Assembly (NCBI GenBank): GCA_963930645.1 | Contig: OZ005660.1 | Span: 201,157,927-201,221,926, forward strand | Direction of reading: 5' to 3' | Length of the DNA: 64,000 nucleotides | Origin: Salticus scenicus | Lineage: Eukaryota > Arthropoda > Arachnida > Araneae > Salticidae | Part shown: piece after piece, positions 21,501-31,831 of the stretch | How the letters are laid out: the number at the start of each line of letters is the position of its first letter | How positions within the stretch are numbered: the first letter of the stretch is position 1 | Translations under genes and position numbers: made by a program | Notes under the pieces: generated by a model | What the model was told of the DNA's origin: nothing | Seen by the model: the letters and a program-made list of their open reading frames with translations, nothing else | Database searches by the model: none

Positions 21501-24500
21501 GATTATAAGGTCAATAAATTGATGCGGTTATTGAAGCAAAATGGAAGTATTTTTGGAAAATATATTGTTGAAGACAGTTATGAAAGAGTTGAGTTTCAAA
21601 ACCGAGGATCACCCCATGAACACATTTTCTTATGGCTGAAAGATGCTCCAAAACTTGATGAATCCAACAATAACAGTATTTCTCTATGTACAGATTTCAT
21701 TGATCAGTTTATAACTTGCCAGTATGTTGAAGACAATCCATACATGGCGGTACTATGGCACAAACACAGCTACACATGTTACAAAGGTAGAAATAGTAAA
21801 GGTCAATGTAGATTTAATTATCCATTACCTGTAATGCCAAATACAACTATTTTGTATCCAATGGATGAAAATGACATTACAGATGAAGAAAAAAACAATT
21901 TCAAACTGATTAGCAAATTGATGATTTATTTTTACAAGAAAAGACACACGTTTATGGAGTTTAATGAAGTATTAGAAAAATTAAATATGTCAGAACAAAA
22001 ATACATAACGGCAATAAGAAGTTCTATAAGAAGAGTACAAGTTTTCCTAAAACGCAATTCTCAAGAAGTAGGCCTTAATTGTTATAACAAAGACATTTTG
22101 CCACTATTTGAATCTAATATGGATTTACAGTTTATATGTGAAGAATATGGATTAGCATCTTATATAGTAAACTACGTTGGCAAAATTGAATCAGGACTTT
22201 CAAAGTTATTGAGAGACGCAGCAGCAGATACGAAACTAGGTAATGATAGCATTAAACACAAGCTAAGGAATCTTACCAATGTATTTCTAAACAGTAATTT
22301 AATGTCGGCACAAGAAGCTGCTTATCATGTGCTAACATTACCATTGAGCAAAAATAGCCGTCAGACAATTTTCATAAATACCAATAAAGTTTGTGATCGA
22401 ATATTAATGTTAAAATCTCATAAAGATTTGTGTAAGCTAGATGCAGACTCGACTGACATATATATGCCGACTTTAATTGACAAATATGCAAAACGAGAGA
22501 GAAAAATCGATAACGTATGTTTAGCAGATTATGCTGCATGTTACAATAAAAAATCTAAAAGCATTCAAGATCACAGTGATAACGAAGATGTGCCAGAAGA
22601 TGAGGTGTTAACAAAGAGACAGAAACCAGCAATTATTCGTTATGTGAGATATAAGTTAATACAAGATTCCTATAACTATTACAGAGAGCAGCTATTATTG
22701 TTTTTTCCATTTAGAAATGAAATTGAAGAAATTGAAAACATTGATACCAAAATTAAATATGAAGCAAACAAAGAATTGATTGAGAAAAATAAAGCAAAAT
22801 ATTCAATATTTAATGATGAAACACTGGAAGATGCTATTCAACAAGCACATCAAAATTTACAAACTATAGAAAATACTGATATAGAAAATTTTGTAAATGA
22901 TAGGTTATCACCTGAAAATCAAATAGATATTTTAGAACAAGCATGTGAAATAGCTAATGACCCCAAAACAAACAGATTTTGTGTTCCTGTAAAAATTCCT
23001 TTTGAAGAACTTTCATCGAATTTGAGACAACTGAATGAGGAACAACGAGAATTTGTTATGTATGTACTGCATGAAATAAAAAGTGGGAATGAGGCATTAA
23101 AACTGTACCTTAGTGGCTCTGCAGGTGTGGGCAAAAGTTTAGTAATAAGTTGTTTATATCAATTAATTACTTATTATTTTCAAAATCAGCCTGGTTCAGA
23201 TAAAGATTCTATAAATGTGCTATTATGTGCTCCATCTGGTAAAGCTGCATTTTTAATCAACGGTGTTACACTACACACAGCTTTTGCTCTCCCAGTTTCA
23301 CAGTTTGCTGGAATAATGCCAGAATTGTCAAATGATTTAGCCAATACTATTCGTACAAAATTGTCATCTCTAAAATTACTTGTAATTGATGAAATTTCTA
23401 TGGTAGGAAGCACTTTATTTAAACGAATAGACGAAAGATTAAAACAAGTCATGGGGACTAACAAATCATTTGGAGGAATATGCGTAATTGTTGTTGGTGA
23501 TTTAAACCAATTGCCACCAGTAATGGACTCGCCGATTTATGAAATTCCTAAAGTCAATGATTTAAGTGCACTTATAAATGAACATCGCAATCCACTCTGG
23601 GATGAATTTTATTTTTATGAGTTAACGAAAATTATGCGTCAGAAAAATGAAATAAAGTTTATAAATGCATTAAATAATTTAGCGATTGGTAAAATGACAA
23701 AAGAGGATATAGATTTATTAAATTCCAGAGTACTTTCTGAAAATGACGTACCTGTGACTGCAATTCGTTTGTTTGCAGAAAACGTAAATGTAGATATTTT
23801 TAATGATTGGAAGATACAAAACTATCCTGGTGAAGAATTTGAATCGGAGGCAAAGGACGTCGTTCTGGGAAAAACAACCGAAGTTACTAAAAGAAGAGTT
23901 TTAGAATCATTGAAGTTTAAGAAAATTAGTGAATTAAACGGCTTACATCGAATAATTAAATTTAAAATTGGTCTTAAATATATGCTAACTTGCAACATTG
24001 ATGTGGAAGACGGATTGGTTAATGGAGCCTGCGGCATTTTAAAATTCATAACCTTTAAGGAAAATACAAAAGAACCAAATAAATTATGGATTGATTTCGA
24101 GTCAATACGAGTTGGTAGAAAACAGCGATTACTTTTTTCCGAACTTGCTAGAAAAGAAAATATTAACTTACATCTAACACCTATTGAAAAAAGCAGTATT
24201 ACATTAAATTTATCTAAAAAACTACAATTTCCAGTAATAAGGAATCAATTTCCCATTGTTCTTGCTGAAGCCATAACCATACACAAGAGTCAAGGTCAAA
24301 CGTATGATGAAATTTGTATAGACTTAAGTAAATCGCGTCGTATATCTAGAAAAATGATGTATGTTGCATTAAGTCGTGTCACTGCGTTATCGGGATTATA
24401 TATTTTAGGAAATTTTCAATGCCCAAAGGCATCCAAAAAAGAAGATAAAACTTTAACTGAAATAAATTACTTGAGAAGATACAAAAGAGTAAAAATAGAA

Positions 24501-25991
24501 TATAATAATATAAAGAAAGCCGAAGGAGTCAAAATTATATACCATAATATTCGATCATGGCAAAAAAACAGTAAAAATATAATCGCGGACCAGTGGTATT
24601 CAAGATCTGATATTTTGATATTTTCAGAAACATTGATAAAAATGAATGATATTGTAAGTTTCCCTGGATATAAATGTTTTTTCCGCACGAACTATACCTT
24701 GAATTCCCGAGCTATAATAGGATTTGTCAAAATCAACAATTTCTCAGAATATCATGTGGATATTATCAGCAAAGAAGTTAGAAATGGTCATCTAGAACTC
24801 ATATTCTTTCAATTGAACAATTATAAAGTAATTACTGGATACAAATCTCCCCGTGTTCCTAATTTGATATTCACAGAAGTTTTTGAAACCTTGTATAAAA
24901 GAAATGTCGATGAAGATGACGAATTAATTATAATGGGAGATTTTAATTTTGATATATATAATGACAGTAACAATAAAACCTTTCTTAAAAAATTTTTTGA
25001 TTCATACAAATTACAAAGTAAGTTGCCCTTGGATACCAGTACCACTAATTTTAATACTCAAATAGATGTCATTTTCTCAACATGTACAGACGTAATAGCA
25101 GGAGAGTATGAGAGCTATTTTTCAGATCATAAACCAATATATTGCCTTTTAGGTATAATGGATAGCAAAAATCATAAAGACACAGTTTTACAGAGGAACA
25201 ATAATGTAAATAAAGAAGAAATTAGAATGCCAAGTATCAATGAGGGGAAAAATGGTAATGGTAGTTCATTAAATAACGACCAATTCGAAAAAAACAGAGA
25301 AATGCAAAGTGACATTGGAGAATATGAAAATATAATGTTTAATATTGGGGAAAGAAATATTGCCAATGAAGAGTTTTCTGATGAAAACAGCAACAAATCT
25401 AGAAAATTTAATTTCTTAATGGAAAAAGAAAAGGAATTTCTAAAAGAAGGATTCTGTTTAACCGATAATCATATAAATTTGTTTCATTCCATTGTTGAGA
25501 AAAATACCAATTATAAACCACAGTTGCCAAATTTGATATGTTTCCCAGACCTTATTTTACCTGTTAATCGTGGAAGCAAACATCTGCAAATTCTTTATGA
25601 CCCATCTTATCAGCAGGCACAGTTGTTTTGGGGAAACAACAATCAAGATGAAATGTATAATAATTATGAAAAAGAAATAGGACATTGGATTTGCTCATAT
25701 TATGATGGTATTAGTGTCCATATATATGACAGCATAAAGACCGATAATTTAAGAATGGGGGCTAAAAAGTACATTGAGAAATTATACCCGTTTAAACCCG
25801 ATATTAAATTACATAACGTACAACAACAACAAAATCATTATGATTGTGGAGTGTTCGCCATAGCTTTCGCTACATCAATATGTTTAGAAGAGGATCCTGC
25901 TCAACAAAATTATGATATTTCAAAAATAAGAAGACATTGTTTTAAAATTTTAAGGACAGAAAGTGTAATACCTTTTCCAAAATTAATATAA
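18525..25991 (+). CDS. Helentron replicase/helicase with EEP endonuclease and Ulp1-type protease
   Basis: A single open frame of 2488 codons from the first ATG (18525; G at -3); the frame is open upstream to a TAA at 18465, but only TTG precedes this ATG. Numbering from that ATG: 43-504, 22 units of a basic 21-residue helical repeat; 505-640, Cys-rich DUF6570-like domain (ICCCCEG, YICKTCNNN); about 640-1290, Rep nuclease with FFLTLSAAE (937-945), HUH motif H1031-E-H1033 and the Tyr pair Y1213/Y1217 with K1220; about 1490-1970, Pif1-type SF1 helicase with GSAGVGKS (1531-1538), DE 1622-1623, GDLNQLPP (1658-1665) and MYVALSRV (1945-1952); 2003-2210, EEP endonuclease with N2008, E2035, GDFNFD (2138-2143) and SDH (2200-2202); 2290-2488, C48/Ulp1 cysteine protease with H2387, D2402, Q2435, C2441. 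Rolling-circle transposition is the expected role. All catalytic motifs look intact, with no stop or frameshift, so this is a young copy. Helentrons normally pair Rep-helicase with EEP; the Ulp1 tail is unusual. Confidence 0.93.
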   Translation: MNEQVNVFSYEVLFGGGKTSKKSERTRRKERKIYMKQFRESNKCCDSENAKKRKLMRNIRARSDYTEVEKCKNKQRKKNIRKTNDYKKVENKRNIARIERLRKTVEFKKRERMENISRMQRLRKKEKYKEKENFKNLSRIQIRREINEYKQAEKGKNISRIQSLRKKEAFKKTEGVKNILRMQRMREKEEYKEKESVKNLSRIQIRREINEYKQAEKGKNVSRIQSLREKEAFKKTEGVKNILRMQRMRKKEEYKEKEGVKNLSRIQIRREINEYKQAEKGKNLSRIQSLREKEAFKKTEGVKNILRMQRMREKEEYKEKESVKNLSRIQIRRKINEYKQSEKGKNISRIQSLREKEAFKKTEGVKNILRMQRMRKKEEYKEKEGVKNLSRIQIRREINEYKQAEKGKNISRIRSLREKEAFKKTEGVKNILRMQRMREKEEYKQAEKEKNRFKMHKMRITKKYKKMEKIKNVKRIQHLRESDEYKQIEQKKNTERIKELRNMDILHYREYFYNFLRRINNNKTNLMLQFIKFRTDMPENICCCCEGLFFSYSVVVANKNKMTKRSNEDFSRKVFNCESVYICKTCNNNVILGKVPRFSTSNNLKFPEIPSCLSALSPLEERMVAPYIPFMQIRSLKSFCLNPQLGIKGSVVNIPVEVNDMIKVLPRQFDSMSTIQIKLKRHILHKSNYMFETVRPGVICDALKFLINTCLYKKHDIQIDQSFFSQFEYSTGHVDYILDENDLIDEYTAENKKLSSIEEGIDGELNIEEEEEEKADDVLLINRDVQITESIKVIAPGQGHKPVPWHLIEDLEELCFPKIFAGCEMKMPKDITYSIRAKSEARRKDRRSCVPERILFMAKKKLEKSCLANINICLRKNKKANTNYKAKFMQNPEFINKLVKFDYGYKFLKQIRSSPPYWESKKKDLMAMLRQLGKPTFFLTLSAAETRWPELVKFLFKLKFDKSLSIKEALLLEQYEKSELIRNDPVSCARYFDYKVNKLMRLLKQNGSIFGKYIVEDSYERVEFQNRGSPHEHIFLWLKDAPKLDESNNNSISLCTDFIDQFITCQYVEDNPYMAVLWHKHSYTCYKGRNSKGQCRFNYPLPVMPNTTILYPMDENDITDEEKNNFKLISKLMIYFYKKRHTFMEFNEVLEKLNMSEQKYITAIRSSIRRVQVFLKRNSQEVGLNCYNKDILPLFESNMDLQFICEEYGLASYIVNYVGKIESGLSKLLRDAAADTKLGNDSIKHKLRNLTNVFLNSNLMSAQEAAYHVLTLPLSKNSRQTIFINTNKVCDRILMLKSHKDLCKLDADSTDIYMPTLIDKYAKRERKIDNVCLADYAACYNKKSKSIQDHSDNEDVPEDEVLTKRQKPAIIRYVRYKLIQDSYNYYREQLLLFFPFRNEIEEIENIDTKIKYEANKELIEKNKAKYSIFNDETLEDAIQQAHQNLQTIENTDIENFVNDRLSPENQIDILEQACEIANDPKTNRFCVPVKIPFEELSSNLRQLNEEQREFVMYVLHEIKSGNEALKLYLSGSAGVGKSLVISCLYQLITYYFQNQPGSDKDSINVLLCAPSGKAAFLINGVTLHTAFALPVSQFAGIMPELSNDLANTIRTKLSSLKLLVIDEISMVGSTLFKRIDERLKQVMGTNKSFGGICVIVVGDLNQLPPVMDSPIYEIPKVNDLSALINEHRNPLWDEFYFYELTKIMRQKNEIKFINALNNLAIGKMTKEDIDLLNSRVLSENDVPVTAIRLFAENVNVDIFNDWKIQNYPGEEFESEAKDVVLGKTTEVTKRRVLESLKFKKISELNGLHRIIKFKIGLKYMLTCNIDVEDGLVNGACGILKFITFKENTKEPNKLWIDFESIRVGRKQRLLFSELARKENINLHLTPIEKSSITLNLSKKLQFPVIRNQFPIVLAEAITIHKSQGQTYDEICIDLSKSRRISRKMMYVALSRVTALSGLYILGNFQCPKASKKEDKTLTEINYLRRYKRVKIEYNNIKKAEGVKIIYHNIRSWQKNSKNIIADQWYSRSDILIFSETLIKMNDIVSFPGYKCFFRTNYTLNSRAIIGFVKINNFSEYHVDIISKEVRNGHLELIFFQLNNYKVITGYKSPRVPNLIFTEVFETLYKRNVDEDDELIIMGDFNFDIYNDSNNKTFLKKFFDSYKLQSKLPLDTSTTNFNTQIDVIFSTCTDVIAGEYESYFSDHKPIYCLLGIMDSKNHKDTVLQRNNNVNKEEIRMPSINEGKNGNGSSLNNDQFEKNREMQSDIGEYENIMFNIGERNIANEEFSDENSNKSRKFNFLMEKEKEFLKEGFCLTDNHINLFHSIVEKNTNYKPQLPNLICFPDLILPVNRGSKHLQILYDPSYQQAQLFWGNNNQDEMYNNYEKEIGHWICSYYDGISVHIYDSIKTDNLRMGAKKYIEKLYPFKPDIKLHNVQQQQNHYDCGVFAIAFATSICLEEDPAQQNYDISKIRRHCFKILRTESVIPFPKLI
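18903..19858 (+). repeat. Five near-identical 189-bp coding repeats
   Basis: ACAGAAGGGGTGAAAAATAT recurs at 19041, 19230, 19419, 19608 and 19797, exactly 189 bp apart, and TTATCAAGGATACAAATTCG at 18935 and then every 189 bp from 19122. Each unit encodes three 21-residue repeats. Copies differ by only a few bases, whereas the flanking 21-residue units are well diverged, so this block was recently expanded or homogenised. Reading frame is preserved throughout. Confidence 0.95.
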
Positions 25992-26049
25992 TAGAAAAGG
26001 TTTTTATAAATTCCCAGAAACTGTTGAATTACTCTTACTCTTGAATAGT

Positions 26050-27270
26050 TATTAATAATGGAATTGAAAATTTTATTTCCTAATTCGAGGAAATTATCTA
26101 ATTTAAAATATTTAGGTATGAAATTATTATTTTTATTTTGAAACCCATATACTTATGAATCTTATTTTTTATAAGTTTCACATTTTTAAGTAATTTATAT
26201 TATTTGTTATGCTTTCATGTAATTTGCATTCAATTTATGTGAGAATTAGGTCGATACAGAACTAATTAAATAACTGAAACAGCAATTGATTTAAGTTATG
26301 TAGATAATGTGTATTATTTTTTTTCTGAATGAATATATTTGTAAATATTTCATATTATTACCACAATTTTATATATTAAGTAATGGGTACAATATCTGTC
26401 ATATGTTAAATTTTTATTATATAATTTTCCAGTTCCTAAAATTATTTCTTAGTTCGAAGAAATTATCTAATGTAAAATATTTTTGCATGAACTTATTATT
26501 TGTATTTTGGAACCCATGTAATTATCACTGTAAACTTTTAATAGGTGGTATGTTTCTATGATATAGATTTAAATAGATGATTGAAGCAGTAGTTGATTTA
26601 AGTTATGTAGATAATGTGTATATTTTTCAAGTGGAATATATTTGTAAATCTTTCATGTTATTACCACAATTTAAGTGATATCTGCAATACGTTAAATATT
26701 TATTATGTAATTTTGTAGTTCCTAAGATTATTTCTTAATTAGAGGAAATTTTGTAATGTAAAATATTTTCGCATGAACTTATTATTTGTATTTTGGTACC
26801 CATATATTTTATCACTATTATTTTTAATAGTTTATATTTTTCTATGATATAGATTTAATTTAGATGACTGAAATAGTAATTGAGTTAAGTTATCTAGATA
26901 TTGTGTATTATTTTTCAAGTTGAATATATTTGTAAATATTTCATGTTATTACCACAATTTTACATATTTAATAAGTAATTTCTTTAATATTTTAAATATT
27001 TACTATGTTATTTCTGTAGTTCCTAAAATTATTTCTTTAAATCGAAAAATTATCCAATATAAAATGTTTCTGCATGTATTTATCATTTGAATTACGAAAC
27101 TCGTATGTTTATCACATCTAATTTTTAATGGCTTATATATTTTCATGTATTTTTCATTCAGTTACTGTGTTATATGAGGTTAATATAGATATAAATTAAA
27201 CAAGTGACACAGTAGTTGCCTTAAGTTGCGTAGATAATGTGTATTATTTTTTCTAGTGGAATATATATGT
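26050..27270 (+). repeat. Four ~285-370 bp tandem units downstream of the Helentron gene
   Basis: Units share GTTCCTAARATTATTTCTTA, GAAATTATCTAATGTAAAATATTT and TATTATTTGTATTTTGGAACCCAT (about 26090, 26460, 26749, 27046) and ATTACCACAATTT (about 26355, 26658, 26944). The array starts about 60 bp after the stop codon and stops at the family A element at 27278. Tandem arrays in the 3' region are common in Helitrons and Helentrons. No 3' hairpin terminus of the Helentron was recognised. Confidence 0.75.
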
Positions 27271-27277
27271 AATTTTT

Positions 27278-28314
27278 ACTTTCCGAACACTATAGTGAGG
27301 AAAGTATTGTAATCATGTCAAAAATCCAAATTTGAGATTTTGATGTTTCTATACGTTTCAAGGTCCAATGAGTCCGTTTTCACTATTTTTTCGATGATGT
27401 ATGTATGTGTGTGTGTATGTATGTGTGTATGTATGTGTGTATGTATGTGTGTATGTCTGTGAGTGAACACGCTAGCGTCTAAACGCTTTGTTCGAATAAG
27501 CTGAAAGTTGGTACGTATATTGTAAGTCACCATAGTACGAACCCTATAGATTTTGTTGAATCTAGCACTTATAGTTTTTTTTACAGGGACACAAAGAAAA
27601 ATTCTTTATCATTACGGCCTATGGGACCAAAATCTTAAAAGTGCGATAGCATCTAAACACCTTATTCAATTGAGCAAAAACTTTATACACATATTATAGG
27701 TCACAGATACTCAACCTGTATAGATTTTGGAGAATCTAGGACTTATAGTTTTCTTACAGGGACATAAAGAAAAATTCTTTATCATTATGGCCAATGGGGC
27801 CAAATTTTTAAAAGTGTGATAACGTCTAAACGCCTTATTAATATAAACAAAAAATTTGTACACATGTTATAGGTCACAGTTGCACACACTGTATAGATTT
27901 TGGTGAATCTAGCACTTACAGTTTTTTTACAGGGACACAAAGAATAAATCTTTATCATTATGGCCTATGGGACCAAATTTTTAAAAGTGCGATAGCATCT
28001 AAACGCTTTATTCAATTGAGCTGAAAATTTATATGAATATTATAAATCACTGTTGCACTAATTATAAGCATTTTGGTGAATCTAGCTTTTATAGGTTTTT
28101 GCAAGGACACAGCGAAAAATTCTTTATCATTATGATCTATGGGCTCAAAGATCAGTAGCGTTAAATAAAACATCGTGTAATATATGGAGAAAAATACTCA
28201 AACACTCTATTATGGTTTTCTCCCTTTTGTTTGTTTAACAACTCCTCTTTCTTTACTTTATCTACAAAACTGTTAATTACTCAATGTTCGGAAAGTCGAG
28301 TGGAGTCACTCCAG
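27278..28314 (+). mobile_element. Family A Helentron-associated-type element, copy A1 (complete)
   Basis: The 5' end ACTTTCC-GAA-CACTATAGTG-A-GGAAAGT is a nested palindrome followed by ATTGTAATCATG. Then come a (GTGTGTAT)n microsatellite (27397-27458), a conserved GAACACGCTAGCGTCTAAACGC block, and about four ~175-bp monomers (ACAGGGACACAAAGAAAA theme at 27583, 27760, 27930, 28105). At the 3' end TGTTCGGAAAGT (28285) is the inverse of the 5' end, and the hairpin TGGAGTCACTCCA (28301-28313) lies at the border with a T run. No coding capacity; open frames arise from the microsatellite. Confidence 0.8.
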
Positions 28315-28439
28315 ATTTTTTTCCTATTTACTTTTAAAATTTGGGTCTCGCAAATCTTTTACTAATTTCACTGCCAAATTTAAATTTTAATTCATCAGGA
28401 GAGAGATAATTATAAGAACTAAATTAATTTTTTGCAATA

Positions 28440-28600
28440 GTGAAATCAAACTTATTCAAAGGTTGGTTGATTGAACGGGTTTTACGTCGCACTAGTGCTG
28501 CGCAATGAGCAATTGGCGACGGTCTGGGACACAACCCCTAAAGGTGGTCCGGAGACATGCCATCACAACTTTTGATCTTCCACGGAAGGAAAACTTAATC
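28440..28600 (+). repeat. Fragment of a GC-richer dispersed repeat
   Basis: The stretch with GGGTTTTACGTCGCACTAG, GCAATGAGCAATTGGCGAC and GGAGACATGCCATCACAA stands out from its AT-rich surroundings and looks like a transcribed-type repeat (SINE or retroelement 3' part). I cannot name the family from the sequence alone. Confidence 0.35.
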
Positions 28601-29843
28601 AAAGAAAGATTTCAAAATAAAATTCGTTTCATTCAGTTCATACTTTCCTTCCCAGGCAGCACAGCTTTAGTATATTGCTCCCCATTAAGTTTTTTTTTAA
28701 ATTCTTGTCGCCATGTTGGCAGGGCCTTTTTACTTATATATTTATTTATTTTGGCCTTTTTTTTTTTTTTTTTTTTTGGTCGTTGTTGTAATTAAAGTAC
28801 CTATTTTGATTATAATTTGGATAATTGCGTTTTTAATCGATGTATGACAATAATTCATATTCTATTTATAGCTTTAAAGCATTATTAGATTTAAAATAAT
28901 GCTTGCAATGATTGTGTACATTTTTCTATAAAATAGTGTCAAGGCATCAGACAAAATCATAATTTTTTTTCGGCCCAAAAATCCGATATCGAGTTTTCAA
29001 CTGATTCACGCGTTTTAAGGCCTCCTGGATCCAAAAAGTAGTTTTTGAAAATTGGTCATTGTGTGTGTGTGTGTGTATGTATGTGCGCGGAATCTTCTGG
29101 CTATCACATCTTCGAAACTAATAAAGGTAGAACTACAAAACTTCAGAATTGGTAAGGTCTGGTGCACAGATGAATTTTCAAATTTTGGTAAAAATTGGAA
29201 AACCAGAAGTGGGTCATCGGAAACCGGAAGTTGGACCGTAAGACCGTATCTCAAAAACGGCTCTAACGATTTTCTTCAAAGTTGCTATATAAACACTCTA
29301 CTAGATGTCCTTTCGAAGGATATAATTAGTTAGTTCAGGAAAATTGATAGGCGTCCTGTATGAATAGTTCTATTTCAGGTCTCGCAAGTGCGTTCCTTTA
29401 AATGTCTGTACGGATTTTTTTCAAACTCGCCAAATTAATTTTCTTTTAAATATCCTTTTATATGTAATTATTATTTTTCGGTCAATAATTGAATATGCCA
29501 AGTTTTTGGTAAAAGTTAGTATCTCAAAAACGGCTCTAACGATTTCTTTGAAAATTGTTACAGAAATCCATTTTAGATACCCTCTCTCATGTATTACGTG
29601 GTTATTACAGGATAATCAACGGTCATCCTGATTAGGTAGTTCAATTTTAGATCTTGGAAATTGGTGTTTAAAAAAAAATAACTGTATCATATTTTTTTTT
29701 CTTATTTTTTAACTCGCTGTGTAAACTCTGTGTTATGTTTCTTTACACGTGTATCAAGTTTCTCTTACTGGAAAATTCCAAAAAATGCATATAATACGTT
29801 AGTGGGTAATGGAATTCGTGTGTTTGTTTCACACCAGATTTTT
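28601..29843 (+). other. Non-coding stretch with diverged repeats between A1 and A2
   Basis: Contains a (GT)n tract (29058-29080) and the motif GTATCTCAAAAACGGCTCTAACGATT twice (about 29245 and 29517), each followed by a related 3' context. This looks like a two-monomer remnant of another repeat family. No gene is seen. Confidence 0.45.
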
Positions 29844-30834
29844 ACTTTCCGAACACTATAGTGAGGAAAGTATTGTAACCATGTCAAAAATCCGAATTCG
29901 AGATTTTGATGTTTCTATACGTTTCGAGGTCCAACGAGTCCGTTTTCACTACTTTTACGATGATGTATGTATGTGTGTGCGTATGTATGTGTGTATGTAT
30001 GTGTGTATGTCTGTGAGTGAACACGCTAGCGTCTAAACGCTTTGTTCGAATAAGCTGAAAGTTGGTACGTATATTGTAAGTCACCATAGTACGAACCCTA
30101 TAGATTTTGGTGAATCTAGCACTTATAGTTTTTTTACAGGGACACAAAGAAAAATTCTTTATCATTATAGCCAAGGGACCAAAATCTTAAAAGTGCGATA
30201 GCATCTAAACGCCTTATTCAATTGAGCAAAAACTTTATACACATATTATAGGTCACAGATACTCAATCTGTATAGATTTTGGAGAATCTAGCATTTATAG
30301 TTTTTTTACAGGGACACAAAGAAAAATTCTTTGCCAAATTTTTAAAAGTGTGATAGCGTCTAAACGCCTTATTAATCTCAGCAAAGAATTTGTACACATT
30401 TTATAGATCACATTTGAACCAACTGTATAGATTTTGGTGAATCTAGCACTTACAGATTTTTTACAGGGACACAAAGAAATATTCTTTATCTTTATGGCCT
30501 ATGAGACCAGCGATAGCATCTAAACGCCTTATTCAATTGAGCTGAAAATTTGTATGAATATTATAAATCACTGTTGCACTAATTATAAGCATTTTGGTGA
30601 ATCTAGAATTTATAGATTTTTACAGGGACACAACGAAAAATTCTTTATCCTTATGATCTAAGGGCTCAAAGTTCAGTAGCGTTAAATAAAACCTCGTGTG
30701 ATATATGGAGAAAAATACTCAAACACTCTGTTATGGTTTTCTCTTTTTTGTTTGTTTAGCAACTCCTCTTTCTTTATTTTATCTACAAAACTGTTAGTTA
30801 CTCAATGTTTGGGAAGTCGAGTGGAGTCACTCCA
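29844..30834 (+). mobile_element. Family A element, copy A2 (complete)
   Basis: Same plan as A1, with 5' palindrome ACTTTCC...GGAAAGT, ATTGTAACCATG, a (GTGTATGTAT)n tract at 29966-30011, then about four monomers, one shortened (near 30330). The 3' inverse of the 5' end is slightly altered (GTTTGGGAAGT), followed by the intact hairpin TGGAGTCACTCCA. It sits between T runs on both sides. Confidence 0.8.
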
Positions 30835-30844
30835 GATTTTTTTT

Positions 30845-31829
30845 TTCTTTATTATTAGATCATTGAACGGAATCCTCGTGCTTAAATATTCCCCATGTAC
30901 CAATATTAATTTTTTATTCTCGCATATTTTATTAATTACATCCTTATCGTATTGTTTCGACAAAATTTAATCGTAATTGCTCCACGTTAGAGCAATATTT
31001 ATATAGATTGGATTATACTTCATTAATTTTGAAAAAAAAAAAGGAAAGTAAGCACCTATCACAACTCCTCTTAATTCTCTTTATCAAATTCAACAAAATT
31101 TGGCATACTTGTTGTATAATTTAATAAAATAAAATATATTGATGTTGACTTAGTAACGATAAGGCTAGAAGTTTATTAAATAACTCCGTCTAACATATAC
31201 ATATTTACAGCATATGTTTTCTGAAAATTCAAAATATAAAAATGTTAACTATTTAAAAAAAGAAAAAAAGATAAAATCTTGTTCTTAACACAATTTCTGG
31301 GGAGCTAAGGCGAAAAAAAATAATTTTAAATCAAATTCTAAGTACAATTTCTGGAGAACTAGATGCTGAAAAAAAGATTGTAAAATCTGATTCAGAAAAA
31401 AAAAAGGTTATAAAATCTAGTTCGCAATACAATCTCCGTCGAACGATAAAAGCAACGAAATAGAGATATGTTGATAGGTTAGGAAAAAAATAAAACCGGT
31501 TAAATTATATTCACTAAATCAAATAGATAGTAATAGAAATAATCGTTTACCGTGGTACTTAAACAAGCAGTTCTATAGAGTTCTAACAGATGACGTCACG
31601 GGCATGTTTGCCGAGGGACAGTTGACCCCACTGACCCATTTTATCATTGCGGAATAGTGTTACAAATTTATTATAACACAGTGTAGTAAATGTATTTGTA
31701 AAATCATAAAAAAATTTGACTACTACGCTTCCAAAGGCATGGAAAAATTAGCATTGTCCTTCAGCAAAGTACGATTGCTAAGAAGAAAGTCACGTGTTTG
31801 TTAGAAATATATAGAAAGGATTAGAGATC
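30845..31829. other. AT-rich non-coding stretch
   Basis: A ~65-bp theme ending in ACAATTTCTGGRGARCTARG occurs two or three times between 31275 and 31440 (CTTGTTCTTAACACAATTTCTGG and relatives). Otherwise nothing is recognised. Confidence 0.4.
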
Positions 31830-31831
31830 TA

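Noticed and set aside
18779..25396. Many minus-strand open frames under the Helentron gene
   Set aside because: Shadows of the long plus-strand gene; they repeat with the 189-bp period and have no domain of their own.
27318..30174. Open frames reading His-Thr or Cys-Met-Tyr repeats in family A elements (also at 43272-43601)
   Set aside because: They are translations of the (GTGTAT)n microsatellite and element termini, present on both strands and in every copy, so they are not genes.
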